Shown: one piece after another, positions 29,325 to 41,900 of the stretch
Numbering within the stretch: position 1 is the first letter of the stretch
Layout: each line of letters opens with the position of its first letter
NCBI RefSeq assembly: GCF_933775445.1
Contig: NC_065876.1
Location: 28,334,001-28,398,000, forward strand
Direction of reading: 5' to 3'
Origin: Argentina anserina
Lineage: Eukaryota; Streptophyta; Magnoliopsida; Rosales; Rosaceae
Length of the DNA stretch: 64,000 bases
Notes under the pieces: generated by a model
Databases searched by the model: none
What the model saw: only the letters and a program-made list of their open reading frames with translations
What the model was told of the DNA's origin: nothing
Program-made: the position numbers and the translations under genes

Positions 29325-30030
29325 AGCATATTTTAACAATTGTTCTTAATATTTGGTTGTTGAATTTTAGACTTTAGAACTTTAATTTCAAGCTATATTG
29401 GTAAATTTGTTGAATTGTATGGTTCTAGACTTTGTTAGTTTACTTATTATATGCATGGATGACAATTGTTATGTTTTATAAACTATTCTTCAAGTGATAT
29501 GTATAAGAGTAATTGTTACATTTAAATAGGTTTGTTTATTATTTTTATGTCATAAGGCTTACGCCTTTTACGCATTAAGCATTAAAACTCAAGGCTCTCG
29601 CAAAAACGCCTTGAGATACGCCTTCACGTTTTAAAACATTGCTCGTAACCAAAACCAATTCTTATGTATGGCTCTCTGCTTTGCATCACCCTATGTGCTC
29701 TCCCCATGAGGGGATTAGTATGAATATGCTTTGCCTGGCATTTACAAGGCATACTAGCCCTTCGCAGGAACCCACCAGAGATTTAATCGGGAAAACAAGT
29801 CAATCACACATGATGGGAATATAAGCTGGGAAGTCACCCCGCCGGTTGTGAGAACAAAATCATGATACATTCATGTGACCTAAGGTACCTTCCCCATTAG
29901 GAACAATCAATAAGGATTGGGGTGTTGGATGATCACATTGAGGCACCACTTCTATGTGATACCTCATTCGAGGAAAGTCAGGGTCTAGAATGATTTCTCC
30001 AACGCCTGGAAACCAACTGTAACTATGCCA

Positions 30031-31793
30031 AACTTTCCTTTAAAATTTTGAGGAGGATAAGGTGTTGCATGAAATTTTTGATTTCCTTAAATCAAAATAG
30101 TCACCCATGCTTAATAGAGCAATCTTGCCTGTTCGAAAAGAGTGAGATTACACAAATGAAAATATAAAAATCTCTCAACCGAAAAAAGTGCACTAAACCC
30201 AATACCAAAGCCTACTTCTTTCTTTCCTTCTATCCAAAAAAAAAATCTACTTCTTTCTCAAGTCCACAACACATGAGTACAAGAAGAGAAATCCTCATCA
30301 CCAATCTGCTTTTACCATTTTGACTCATACACTATGAAACTAAAGCATACACCATAAACCTCACAACTCTATATAGTTTTCGGCAAAAAATCCGATTAAA
30401 GAGTAAAACCGTGATCGAATTGTCTTAAAAAAAAAAAACCAGACTCCCCACCCTAAACAACAAACTTCGCCACACATTTACCCTACTCTCCATCACCCTA
30501 GCTAAACTTTCAAGTTAACCGAAACCCTACCATTAGAACCTTGCTAAATTGTAAAAATCTGACAAAAACCAAACCCTTCCTCATCCCAATGCCCAACAAA
30601 CCACACCCAATGCTAATTTTCGGGACCATTCCCATTTCCAATGCTAAAAATCCCACCTTACCAAGAAAATCCCCCCACAATCATCAAATCTCAACCCTCT
30701 TGAGTCACTGGCTAATAGGATAAAGGACAACTAAGAGTTTCTGAGAAACTAAATACTTTTACAATCCGAATGTGAGAGAGGGGCTCTGCCTCAGGTGTGT
30801 TCTTGTTACGATGATGGTCAAAGCTGAAACGGATAAGGTAGAAGCTTTAGTTAGAAAATAGTAGGCTTGAAAATGATTAAATCTTGATGGTGAGGAAATG
30901 CAGAACAATGGTTTAACTTGAACAAGAAACAAAATGAGGTGGGAGTATACAAACACACAGATGAAGGACATTGAGAAAGATAGTACCTTTAGGTTCAAGA
31001 AATGTTCTTGAGCGAACCAGGCTCTTCTTCTTCTTGGTTGTCTGGAAAAAGAGTATACGACCCCTGTAATCAAACTGAAACCGAGGAATACGTAGACCAG
31101 AGAGCCTTATAATGAAAAATATAGAGAAAGAAACACTGAAAGAGAGACAATGTAGTATGATAGGGTGGTGTGATTTTCTGATAGAAACAAAACGAGGTTT
31201 TTGGTGGGTTTTAGTTTTGGAGCGAAATGCGGAGAATCTGGGTTTTAAAGGGTGAAGTGGCTCTTGCTCACGTGGCCAATAAAAAATAAAAATTGAAAAA
31301 TCAATTTGCCTTTTCATCCATCTGCTTCTTTCTCCGATGTTTCGGCCTCTTTGTCGACAACGGCCTCCTCATTCTGATCCTCGAGACCTGGAGATTAGAG
31401 CTAGTGGTTTTGATTCTGAGGTCGAGGTATTTAGGATTGCCTCGAGAAATTTGCTCTTGGCCGGAAAACAAAAACATTCTAGACTATTGAAAGGTGAAGG
31501 GAATAGGGTGGTTGTGTCTGATGAGGAGGGCTACCAAGGGATGGAATAGAGAGTAGAGGTCGAATTATGATTTGATCTAGAGAGAGAGGAATATAGAGTT
31601 GAGGTCCAATTCTAATTTGACCACAGAGAGGAGACAACTCGTTTTGTTTTCGGGGGTATCAATCCAAAGAAAAAACGGTGGGGGAAAATAGGGAGAAAAT
31701 TGTGGTAGTAGTAGTAGTAGCCTACTAGTAGGGTTATAAGTTATAACACACATGGCATGTTTAAAATTTATATTAATAAAGAGAATCAACAAG
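30031..31793. other. Intergenic, with a 5'-leader-like stretch on the minus strand
   Basis: No gene is identified. Minus-strand 31270-30990 looks like a promoter and first exon: CACGTG at about 31270, TTTAAAA-type box, CT-rich leader, then ...CTTGAACCTAAAG|GTACTATC as a possible splice donor. It faces the HSF pseudogene and could be its orphaned leader, but no coding sequence links them. A short (GTA)n run is at about 31705-31722. Confidence 0.3.
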
Positions 31794-31801
31794 GATTAAT
31801 A

Positions 31802-32002
31802 TTGACTAACACTCAGTTGCAGTGGTCGAAACGAGCTGGTGCAGCTTAAGCAAGGTCTCAGGTTCGTGGTGTTGCGGATGCAGCACTAGGTGTTGGGAGA
31901 GTAATCCCCTTCAAACGGAGGTTGTCAAGCTTGAGGGTTAATCCTCATCAGTCCTCAAAGAGGGCCGGGTAGGGGATTCCTTTGCGCAAGTAAATAAAAA
32001 AA
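31802..32002 (+). mobile_element. SINE-like retroposon with A-rich tail
   Basis: About 201 bp ending in taaataaaaaaa, flanked by the direct repeat gattaata (31794-31801 and 32003-32010). The 5' portion has gtggtcgaaacgagctgg and ggtctcaggttcgtgg, resembling tRNA-derived A and B boxes with some decay. Length, A-rich tail and target duplication all fit a plant SINE. Family not identified. Confidence 0.5.
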
Positions 32003-32593
32003 GATTAATACTATAAATTAACAAAAAAAATTAATAATAGCAAAGAAAAAAAGCCTAAGCTGCATGAACTCGCAATCGGCGGAGAAAAATTGTCAATCCA
32101 CAAATCACAATGCTCTAGCCGGATACTAGTATTATAACATATCAATGACCGAACCTTATTTATTTTAACACTAGGTAATACGCCCCTGTTTCAGATTGTA
32201 CCACAGATTGTCATTCAGCAAAGTTTTTGGTGGCCAAAGAATTGGTGTTTGGTAGGGTGTCACACACAGTGTTTGGGGGGTGACCAATGCTGCAATGCAG
32301 AGTATGTAAATCGTTCAAGATTTATAACTATCCATCCAATGTCCAATGTACTAAATGATGTACCTTTTCAGTTGGACATTGTTGTTTAACTGTTACTATG
32401 TTAGATCAAACTACAAAACCTTATGTTGTCACCTATATGCATTGGTTCTTTTGAGATCGAGGTCGTCGCAGTGATTCAAAAGCTAAAAATACTCTTGTAT
32501 TACACTAGTGTACATTGGTAGAGCTAAGAACAACTCGAGAATGTTCGCTAGGCCCTCGAGAATGTTTGTTACTGTGGGTAGAGGCCTTCATGG

Positions 32594-32743
32594 TTATGTA
32601 CTCCAAGTACTCAAGTCCTCTCTCGCCAGCCGAAGCGCGTCGTGCCAGCAGTTGCAAGCTGACGATGCCGCTTTCAGGCTCTGGGGGCTTAGCGCGGCCC
32701 CGATTTTGAAAACTAGGTCTTCAGGCATATCCGAATAATCCAT
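32594..32743 (-). pseudogene. F-box fragment
   Basis: The minus strand encodes MDYSDMPEDLVFKIGAALSP then QSLKAASSACNCWHDALRLA, an F-box-like helix pattern. It stops after about 50 residues with no downstream domain. It is probably a truncated copy. Unrelated in detail to the F-box pseudogene at 20387. Confidence 0.5.
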
Positions 32744-33102
32744 TTTGTAGTACTGCTTCGAGGAGATTATTTTGTGATGGAGTTTGTCTCCCTGCTTGGT
32801 GTTCAATACCGGAAGCGATGGGGAACGATAGCGTTCTGATCGTCAACCTCGCTTTCTCATTCCATCAATACATATCTAGATTTTTGTCGATGTACGACAA
32901 CTGATCGAGATTGTAAGACTGGCCGGGTTTGCAAATTACGTATTCGTAGGACTTTCGATATAAGAATAATTACTTATAACTCATAAGTCATATAACCCAA
33001 ATCTGATGGGAAAATGAAACTTTTTCCAACACAAATAATAAGGAAAATTACAACATATTTTTGCTGTGGAAAGCTAATTCTATATAAATCTTTAAAATGA
33101 AT

Positions 33103-34865
33103 GGCAAATTATAAAAATGTACCACCTCCCATCTTAAATTAGAAAAAGGTCACCATTTATTTCTCAATTATAAAAATGTCATCTCAATTGACTTAAAAAT
33201 TAGAAAATAGTCAACAAGCATGGAACAAAATTAGAAAAAGTCAATTTTTCAATATTTTCCGAACTGTTTTGTCATTTCTCACTATTTTTCTTCTTTTTCA
33301 TTCTTTTCCTAATTATGGCCATAACTTTATCGTCCGGCGATGTATTTGAGAGTGGTTGGTACCGTTGGAAAGATCTTTCTCCCCTCTTTCATTTGAACCC
33401 TACCCACTCCGAACTTACCACTGTATAAGGCGCAAAATCCTCGTAAGGGGCTGCCGCCGTCGATGGCGGTGCTCCAAGCAATTTCGGCGAAACCGAAGCT
33501 TAAAGTTCCATAATTCTATTCATGTATACTCATACCAATCTCCTTTAAATTTTAACATCATTTTGCATTTATAGAAATTTCCTCTTGGCATGTCACAACT
33601 GTTGTCACACCCACTGTCACACTACTTGTACATGTCACACTACTTGTCACACCCACTGTCATACTACCTATCACACCTCATGTCACACTAATTGTTATAA
33701 CTCATATCACACTACATGTCACATCCACTGTCACACTAGCTAACTGTCACAACCCTTATCACACTACATGTCACAACTTTTTTCACACTACATGTCACAA
33801 CCCCTGTCACACTACTCACATCCGCTTTCACACTACCAATCACACATGTTGTCACACCCATGTCACACCCCTGTCACACTAGCACACCCGTTGTCACACC
33901 TCATATCACACTAACTGTCACAACCTCTGTCAGTCTGTCACATTACTTATCATACTAAATATCACACTCTTTGTCACACTGTTTTTTGTAACTATGTTGT
34001 GACAAAAAGAAGAAGAAGAAGAAGATGATGATGATGATGAAAAGAAGAAAAATAAGAGAATGACAAGAAATAACGAACCTTTGTTTGTCGTTATTTTGAT
34101 CTTGAACTTCTCAAATTTTCTTATACGATTCACATATCGACACTTATGTTGTTGTACATAACACCACAAGTCATATTGATTGTCACACTAGCTATCACAC
34201 TACTTATCACAATGTCTATCACACTAGTATCATAGTATATGTCACACTACATGTCACAACATAAAGTTAGTGTGACTGGTAGTGTGGTTAGTAGTGTGAT
34301 AGCTAGTCTGATATCGGAAATATTACATTCACCTTACAACCACACTGTAATAATGCATATCACAAACCACACCCGTTATCCATTTTACAAGTCAAGAAGC
34401 AAGAAAGATATTGGTGATCCATAGAGATATAGTGTGAAACTAATTAAGGAAGCAACTAGCACCAACCCAGAACTTGAAGGACTTGATGAAATGATCAATG
34501 ACATGCCAAAAGAGTCTCACTGTGTGAGAAGCGGGCAATTGTTTCCTCCACAAAAATTCCTCAAAATCATAACCATAATCCAACACTCGGCAACCCCATT
34601 AATCAAGTCATCACGAACTTGATTCACCTCCGTTGTCTCACTCCTCGTCGCCGGCAACCCAGCCTGTGGTGCCACTGATACGGCATAGCCAACTCCGCAA
34701 CCTTCCATGTGCCTCATGTCCCCGCACCTATTCTCTCGGTGCCTCCGATGTCTACCCAATCCCCGCACTTGTCCTTGCGCCTCATGACTTTTTTTATAAT
34801 TTTCAAATTTTATTTGACTTTTTTACAAATACATGTATTAAATGTGACCTTTTTATAAGAAGCCC
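33103..34865. mobile_element. Mutator-like non-autonomous element filled with a TGTCACAC array
   Basis: The 1,763-bp element is flanked by the 10-bp direct repeat taaaatgaat (33093-33102 and 34866-34875). Its ends are imperfect inverted repeats: GGCAAATTATAAAAATGTAC on the left and GGGCTTCTTATAAAAAGGTC on the inverted right. Target duplications of 9-11 bp are the Mutator/MULE signature. No transposase is encoded. The body holds GC-richer blocks (33320-33490 and 34630-34790) and a long degenerate tandem array. Confidence 0.7.
33590..34270 (+). repeat. Degenerate 11-13-bp array, consensus TGTCACACTACT
   Basis: Dozens of imperfect units (tgtcacactac, tgtcacaaccc, tatcacactac) lie head to tail from about 33590 to 33985 and again from about 34175 to 34270. 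The gap between holds a GAA/GAT microsatellite (34008-34040). There are no constant repeats with unique spacers, so it is not CRISPR. Confidence 0.8.
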
Positions 34866-35049
34866 TAAAATGAATGCAAAAAGTTATCAAATAGGATGTA
34901 CCTCATAAATATTTTGTTACAAAATGATCATGGATCTATAACTAAATCACAAAAAAAAAAAACTATATTTGATTTTGCTCGATCTACTCCCACGTACATC
35001 TATAGTTACATACATTTCTCCTCTTTCGGTCTTCATCCGCATTACAGTA

Positions 35050-35420
35050 GTTGAAAGAGAAGATCAGACCAGCTTCCTGGACGGCTGTACATCAAACTCA
35101 ATCCACAAGTGTGATTTTGAAGTCATAGAATCGAAGAATCCTCTTATATATTCATGTAGTGATGTTAAGGTTGAAAAAACAAGGTGGCGTTACGGATCAA
35201 AATTTGGATATCGTTTAATTCAGTGTACACTAAGGACAAGTAAGCTATCAGTGATGTATTATTCATCGATCTAATATCATATAATCATTTGAATTTGAAT
35301 CACTGCACCAAGTTCTACCAAGTGAGCTTGACACAGTCCTTTCAAATTGCAAATTTGGAAACAACGATGGAAACACTCGGCGCCTTTTAAGTTTGAAAAG
35401 ATACCAGGGATAGGAGGACC
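35050..35420 (+). repeat. Diverged copy of the 3' region of the 5638-6270 gene
   Basis: This stretch aligns with 6175-6459 and then 13478-13625. Shared phrases include catcaaactcaat(c/t)cacaagtgt, aaatttggatat(t/c)gttt, gatctaat and gcaaatttggaaacaacgat. Identity is roughly 70 percent by eye with small gaps. The alignment passes the Copia insertion point without the element. No open frame of the parent gene is preserved. Confidence 0.65.
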
Positions 35421-35946
35421 TCCCAAAGAAACCGCAAACTTTGACAAAGTCAAAGGTACAGAGGAAAATAATATCGACACTGTAGAGTTCAGAAATTGAT
35501 GCTCTCGTAATCTGATTCAGGGGCAATACATTTCTGGATTCGTACTGTAAGGATATATACATTAACTTTACAGAGCTGACACAGCAGGTGATAGATGCGC
35601 TTTAAATTTCGTGTACATGGTTTACAAGCAGAGCTTCTCTGTACTCCTACAAAGACATTAATCGATGCCTTCTAATACATGTATGAAGAACAAACCCTCA
35701 CCCACTGTACAGATGACTATACAACAATGATGCCAAAACTTCACATCCCAACCCAGAATGCCACTGCTTTGAGCAGAATAATACAGTGGCAGCTAACCCA
35801 GATGTTTCATTTGACCAATTCCCTTCGTAACAGACGAGCACGGTCATTTCCATTGCGAGCAATGACATCTGGGTGGAGAAATGTCTTGTGGTACTTTCAT
35901 GGTCCACAAGAAGGCTGATCCAAACGCACAACGCTAATTCCCCACC
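35421..35946. other. Probable 3' UTR and flank of the PHD gene
   Basis: Non-coding sequence after the stop of the PHD gene. Short frames here have no recognisable domain. Confidence 0.4.
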
Positions 35947-38900
35947 CTACCCATCTCCTTCTGGCTGTTCGCCAGAACAAGCATCCTGGTTGACCTGCTT
36001 CTCACTTGGAATACAGTCAGCAGGAACATATGCATATCCTTTGGGTAGCAGCATATTTTTCACTGATGCCTGATCTGATGTCATCACCATTTCTTTAGAA
36101 AACATCTCGGCATGCTGAGAAGAGTGGAAGATATGGAATTAACATTACAATAAAGTGCGAAAAACTCTGGCTCTCCGTTGGAGTTAAAATGTTTTCAAAA
36201 ACTACTAAACAACAAAAATACATTACCTTCTTAGATTTTAACCTGTATCCACCATCTTCCAAAAGATTACAGTTCACCACAGGTCTGAAAGGAATATGTT
36301 TTTCAGCAAATTGCATCCTCTCCGAAATATTTTGGGTAAATTGGATTTGGGATGTGGAGCTGTCATCATCTGTCCTTTGGTCGTTATCAATAGTTATAGG
36401 AACTCTAGTCCTGTGCTTGAAAGAAATTGAACTATCTACAGTCACATCATCTGATCTTTGGAATGTGTCACTGCATGATCTATAATCATCTGTATGTGCT
36501 TTAAGAGAAGTCGTTGCTGATTCGGAACTAGCATCCGGTAACAAAAAAGGACTGTTAACAAGCACAGAACGGGTAACATGATCTCTTTTCACGGCAAGAA
36601 GGTCATGTGAACAAATAAGTAATTCCCTCTGCATTCAAAATAAACTTATTCAGCTTAAACTACTTTGAGCAAAGAAAAATTCTCAAGGTACATGGATAAC
36701 ACACCCATATACAATCAGAGGCAGCAAAATCAACTAATTACCACACCACCCAACTCCTAACTAACATGGAAATTGTAATAGGATAACAGGAAAAAAAAAA
36801 CCAGTACGTTGATAATACATGAAACCTAACACATGCATATGCATAGACCCATCAAATCCACGTATACAACAGGGTAGCACCCACCTTTACTTTTTCCCGT
36901 TTGATGATTCTTTCACAAATTAGACGTAACCTCTCCAGCTCAGCCTGTACATAGATCACTCATGTTAGAGCTCAAACAGGCATTTCAAACAGCCTGTACA
37001 TTTTTAAACTTGATCTGCATGTGTAGGAAATACAAGTACTTAAGCAGAAGTAATTATATTATTAAAACTGAAATATAACAAGGTCGGTCAGCTAGAGAAT
37101 AAGCCCCACCCTTATTGTGTGAAGGTTCTTTAATTCCTCCATTCCATGTTTTTGTGTATCAGCCTGCATTAGTGCAAAAACCCAGAAATAAATCATCATA
37201 ACTCACTAATGAAAAAAAGGGGCACACTTCATATAATTATAAATATAAAGATATTAACCTTTGCCTTCTGCTCGAGGCTATGCCTCTCACAGTATGCCTT
37301 GTGTTGCTGCTTGCCACCAAGATTTTTTACATTCATATAAAAATCTGAACTTCTGGCACAGAAGGGATGAAATGTTGCCTGACAATGACCATAGCTGCAC
37401 TGCAAACATGATAAAACAAACACATGTATACGAATTAGAGATCCTTTTCATAAGGAGAGTTAAAGTCAATAAAAAGATTATTATAACTTGCCTGTCACAA
37501 GTCAATAAAACATAAGATATAAAGATGAAAAAATTGCCCAACCCTCACCTTTATGCAGACACCAAATTTGCGTCGGCAGATACAACAGAAATCAAGGCCC
37601 TTCGTAACTGTGTCCTGATATCCCATTACATAGTGTTATAAAAGCAGGAACTTGATCCCTAACATAAAGCAAGAAATCTACATATTTAAGCAATTTTAGT
37701 ATTGTGATTGCCATGAATAGAACATACCATTCCAACAATTGATGATACTTGTCCCCTTTTGAATGTTGACTCAAAGACCCACTACCAAATGAAACAGAGA
37801 ATAGCATCAATATTTCACATAATATTTAGAAGACTTGAAGAAAGATATAATCACTCTACATTGTTCATCTGTAGGTAACATGAGCAGGTTTTACCTCAGC
37901 ACAGAAGGCATGGACCCACTGACCATCAGAGGATTTCCTAAAAGCACCAGCTTTCCCACCACATAAACCACATTCTGCAGTTAAATGCTCTTTCTCCCAA
38001 ATATTGGCAGTAGCTTTGCCTTCACATAATTCACAGTACCATGGACCTGTAGATTCTCTTGTGCTACGATAGCAATCTAAGTGAACAGCAACCTGTAATA
38101 AACAGTTATAGATTTATAACTTGAGCAATAACAAGTTTTAAGAACTTAGATAAAAAGTAAGGAAGGAGACCTTGCAACTGGAGCAGACTAAAATCGGGTT
38201 TAAAATTGTTTCAGAACGTCTGCAGATATCACATGATCGAGGATGTTCTTTAGATACATCGGAGCCTGAATGAGCTATACCAGAGTGCTTTTCAACAGAA
38301 ACCCTAGGGACAGCCACCCTCGGAAATGTCTCTTTTGCCCGTGGTATCATCTGTGAGGAAAAGCCGGACCTCCCACTTAAAGAGCTTAGCTTCACCACAT
38401 TCTGCACAGACAAGAGACAGCATAAATGAACTGTGACCACTGATAGTCTTATTATTATCCAAAAAAAAAAAAGATCATTAACCTCCTGATGTGAGGGATC
38501 ATCAAGGACATCTTTCCTAAAGGATGAAATCCTCGAAGAGGCGGCAGCAGCAGCAGTTGCAGCTGCTAACACAGCCTGTGCTTCCTTATGCCGTCTCTCC
38601 TTCCTACCTTGCTTCTTTGCCTCTCTTAACTCACAAAGATATTGGCTAATCAGCACAGCGTCCCACTTCTGATTCCGTGCTGTATCAATCTCTTTGGGCA
38701 GACGCTTAGCAACATTAGACATTAAAACATCTGCAGCAAATGTATAAACAGTAAAGGTTAATAGTTATATACATATAAAAAAATCAAACTACAGAGTTGT
38801 GTACATTAAACTCCGGAGAAGGTTAACCACGTACCAGTATAATGCTTCCTCGAAGTTATATTGTTTTGCAACCTATGCTGATAATAAATCAGCTCTCCTT

Positions 38901-41900
38901 CCAATTCATCTTCTGGAGACATTTCTAGGACGCCCAGTTTCTGAGCCTTAGCCAACTGTTCTAAGTTCATCTCATCAGATTTACAACTAGCCTCATGACA
39001 TTTTAAATGTATATTTTGGTGATTACAGCAAACACTTGCATGGGAAGAAGCATCCACGCGAGATACTTCTTTTTCACTAGAACCTACAAGAGAAAACTAA
39101 ATGTCAACATCACCCATTAAAGAATAATGGAAACAAAATAAATAATTTCTAGCTGTACCATATACTGTATTCAATAGAGGCACCTATTAGAAAATAATGA
39201 ATAAATAATTTATATATGTACCATGTACTGTGTTCTTTAGAGGCGTCTCATTCTGCATTTGTAAAGTAGTCCTCTGGATGGGAAGGTGGGCACAGGAACT
39301 AGAAGATTCTGCCTCTGGTTTGCTGAAGTATAGTTGCAACATTGAGTATTAAAAAGAAGAAAAATCACAATACAGATACGCAAAGGAGCTTCCAAGAGCT
39401 CGAGATTATCAAACAGCATTTTATAGTTCACAAATTACGCATACAATACAAAAATTGAAAGCTTACTTGCTTTCAGGAATTGGTTTTTCCACTTGAACAA
39501 CTGGATCTACATTTGCAATCACCAAGTCAGTCTGCAAAGGAATAGTAGCCGCCGCATCTTGACCACTTTGCAAAAAGCTGCAAATTGAGGACTTCACTGA
39601 ATATCCTGTCAACATAAATATTTCATGTCAAAAGACACACCAAGAACGATTTCATTGCTGCAAAGGCCATCTATGAATACAGTAGAGTAGAAGAAACCCA
39701 AAGACATCAACACATTCAACCAAAAATAAAGAAAAATAGCAACAGTATATAGTTATAGACTAATCTCCAGAAAAGCAGCAAACAGAGCACCATTTGCTAA
39801 GGGAGACACTAGAAGATAAGAGGATCTAACAGTATCAATAAATTCCCGGGAACATTAAATGCCCGTCAAGTGGACGGGAATATATACAAATATACATTAT
39901 CAGAAAGTTCCAGTCTATACATTTTTCTGAACTCAGAGAGCATTTAAATTACAAACATAAATGCAAATCAAAGAACAATGCTTCAGTCCCCCATGACCAC
40001 TCTCCATCACCAAGAAAGTCTTAAGAGGTTCATAATTGTGTGACAAAGCTAAAGGAGCTAGCCTAGTTCGTAGTTATGTAAAATAGGGGTTGTTCTCATG
40101 CTTAGGCCAAAATAATAATAGCGAGCCTTTTCTTTAAAAAAATTGTGAACATTCACAAACATGAATTCTCCACAAATCCCGGAATTAAATTATCATCTCC
40201 CCAATCTATATATGAAATAAACATCATTTATAGCAGAGTGAACACATTGAATCAACAATAACAAAAAGAATTACCTTCCAGTTCATCTGTCGGCAAAGAA
40301 TCTTGTAACCCCTTGAGCACTGTTATATTCTGCAATTACAAGCAAGGGCATTTTTAAGTTAAATTCATGGCAACGCACCACCCAACAGAGAGAGACTCTG
40401 TGTGTGTGTGTGTGTGTTGATCCGCTCCATACAAAACCACAAAAAACTTGGTTACTACACTAAAGCTGACCCACTTTCTGCTAAAAGAAAACTTGTCATT
40501 GCACTAAATTCAACTAAACCCTTTATAAAATTTGCCAAATGGCATCGCTGAACTTTTTTTGTGACGACACATCCCTACCCATTTGAAAAGAAAATTAGCA
40601 GTCAACATTATAACAGAACAAGCCGGATAATAATCGAAGTCATACCATCTGGGCCTTAACTTAATCCATCACAAAATTCTTGACACCATTTATAAAAAAG
40701 GAATAGTGACTTGCTTCTGAAAACATAATGACACTTATGCAGGATGCACTGATTATCTAGAAGAACCAGAAGTCATTAATGCCAGAATCAACTAATGCAC
40801 TTGCATTGATACTGTCAGAACAATTACAAAACCAACTTTCTCTTTTAATTGAAGTTACCTTCTCAACCACATCACTGATGGACTCTTCTCTTGAATTTGT
40901 TGGTCCTTCACTGATAAATTTGTCTGAATTAATCTTGTCCGGCTGAATCCCATTGCCACAAAAGGTCTGCTCTAAAGAGCTGAAAACTTTTTTATCCTTC
41001 AAATTCCTGCCACCACCTTTTGTTCGTCTCCGTGGGGGTACTGATTTAACAGCTACAAGATCCGACATACCAGACTCTGATAATGGAGCTCCAAACTCAG
41101 CCATGGAGGCAAATAACGGTCTTAAATTAGTTTTCACATTTTTTTGCATTAGATCCAAGTAGGTATGTTCTTTAAGCCATTTGACTATTCTGCTTTGCAA
41201 ATCAGGGACCACACTATCATCCTGCATAAATGAAGTAAAGATGTCACAACAAGCAAAGAAGTATTACTAACAAATACTTTAAATTTGCATAATAATTACG
41301 AACATAAGAAGTCAATTATTTAAATTTCATTACAGAGAGTGATGCAGCCAAAGAATTAGGTGAGAGGCCTATATCCAATGCAACATCCTTCAGATCAACT
41401 TTTCCGCAGTCAATCAGCTGCAGGAGAACAAAAGATAAGACTTCAAATGCAGATGAAGCCAATAAATGTAATGATATATCACCACTGAGCACCTTATACA
41501 TTACCTTCTTTAAAAGAGGCATAAGATTAAGGGCCCCAGATTCATCGACATCCTCACAGCCCTTCTCTATTTTCCCCATATCATTCCTTGGAATGTCCTG
41601 TGATCGGCTATCACTGAATTTATTGGAATCATCTGAAGTCTCAATAGTGACTGCAAGACTATCACCATTTTTCCTGCCGGTTTTCAATTTATTTAATTTT
41701 TTCTGCAACAATGTCATATGAGGGCTCTCTGAGATACTTGTAGTTTTGTCAATGGAGACAGAAGGATCCATTGGTTCAGCCGTGCTGTTAATTGGTAATT
41801 CTGAGTGCTTTGGGCAGAAAGCCTTTAATTCAACCTGCACATTCACAATGTTGCAAAGCCTGATCAAATATTGAAACATAAATCTTCACAGCAAATACAG

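Larger units (their letters stand above)
25590..29641 (+). mobile_element. hAT-superfamily DNA transposon, decayed
   Basis: The 4,052-bp element has inverted ends CAATGTCTTAAAA (left) and CAATGTTTTAAAA (right, inverted). Aaggcg/gcctt-type subterminal repeats follow. It is flanked by 8-bp target duplications ctcataac (25582-25589) and ctcgtaac (29642-29649) that differ at one base; eight bases is the hAT rule. It carries a broken DUF659-type transposase. The mismatched duplication and many stops indicate an old insertion. Confidence 0.88.
25020..30030 (-). pseudogene. F-box-associated-type pseudogene, split by the hAT element
   Basis: Joining 30030-29650 to 25589-25020 on the minus strand, as if the hAT element were removed, gives an interrupted reading of F-box-associated character. 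From the right part: QLVSRRWRN, DPDFPRMRYHIEVVPQCDHP, SLVGSCEGLVCLVNARQSIF, PYIRIGFGYE. It runs across the junction into RLRHEHAFVILQALDINLER and FSIFNLTT. Later come FVWNISSLKGELLGE and SYSIQPQCFVGDNEALILKG. The GSCEGLVCL and IGFGYE phrases fit the start of an F-box-associated domain. CFVGDNEALILKG fits its end. Many stops and shifts are present in several frames. The F-box itself is not clearly visible. Confidence 0.5.

Noticed and set aside
33590..34270. Regular-looking short repeats suggestive of a CRISPR array
   Set aside because: Units are adjacent and variable with no unique spacers, and the context is plant nuclear DNA inside a transposon.
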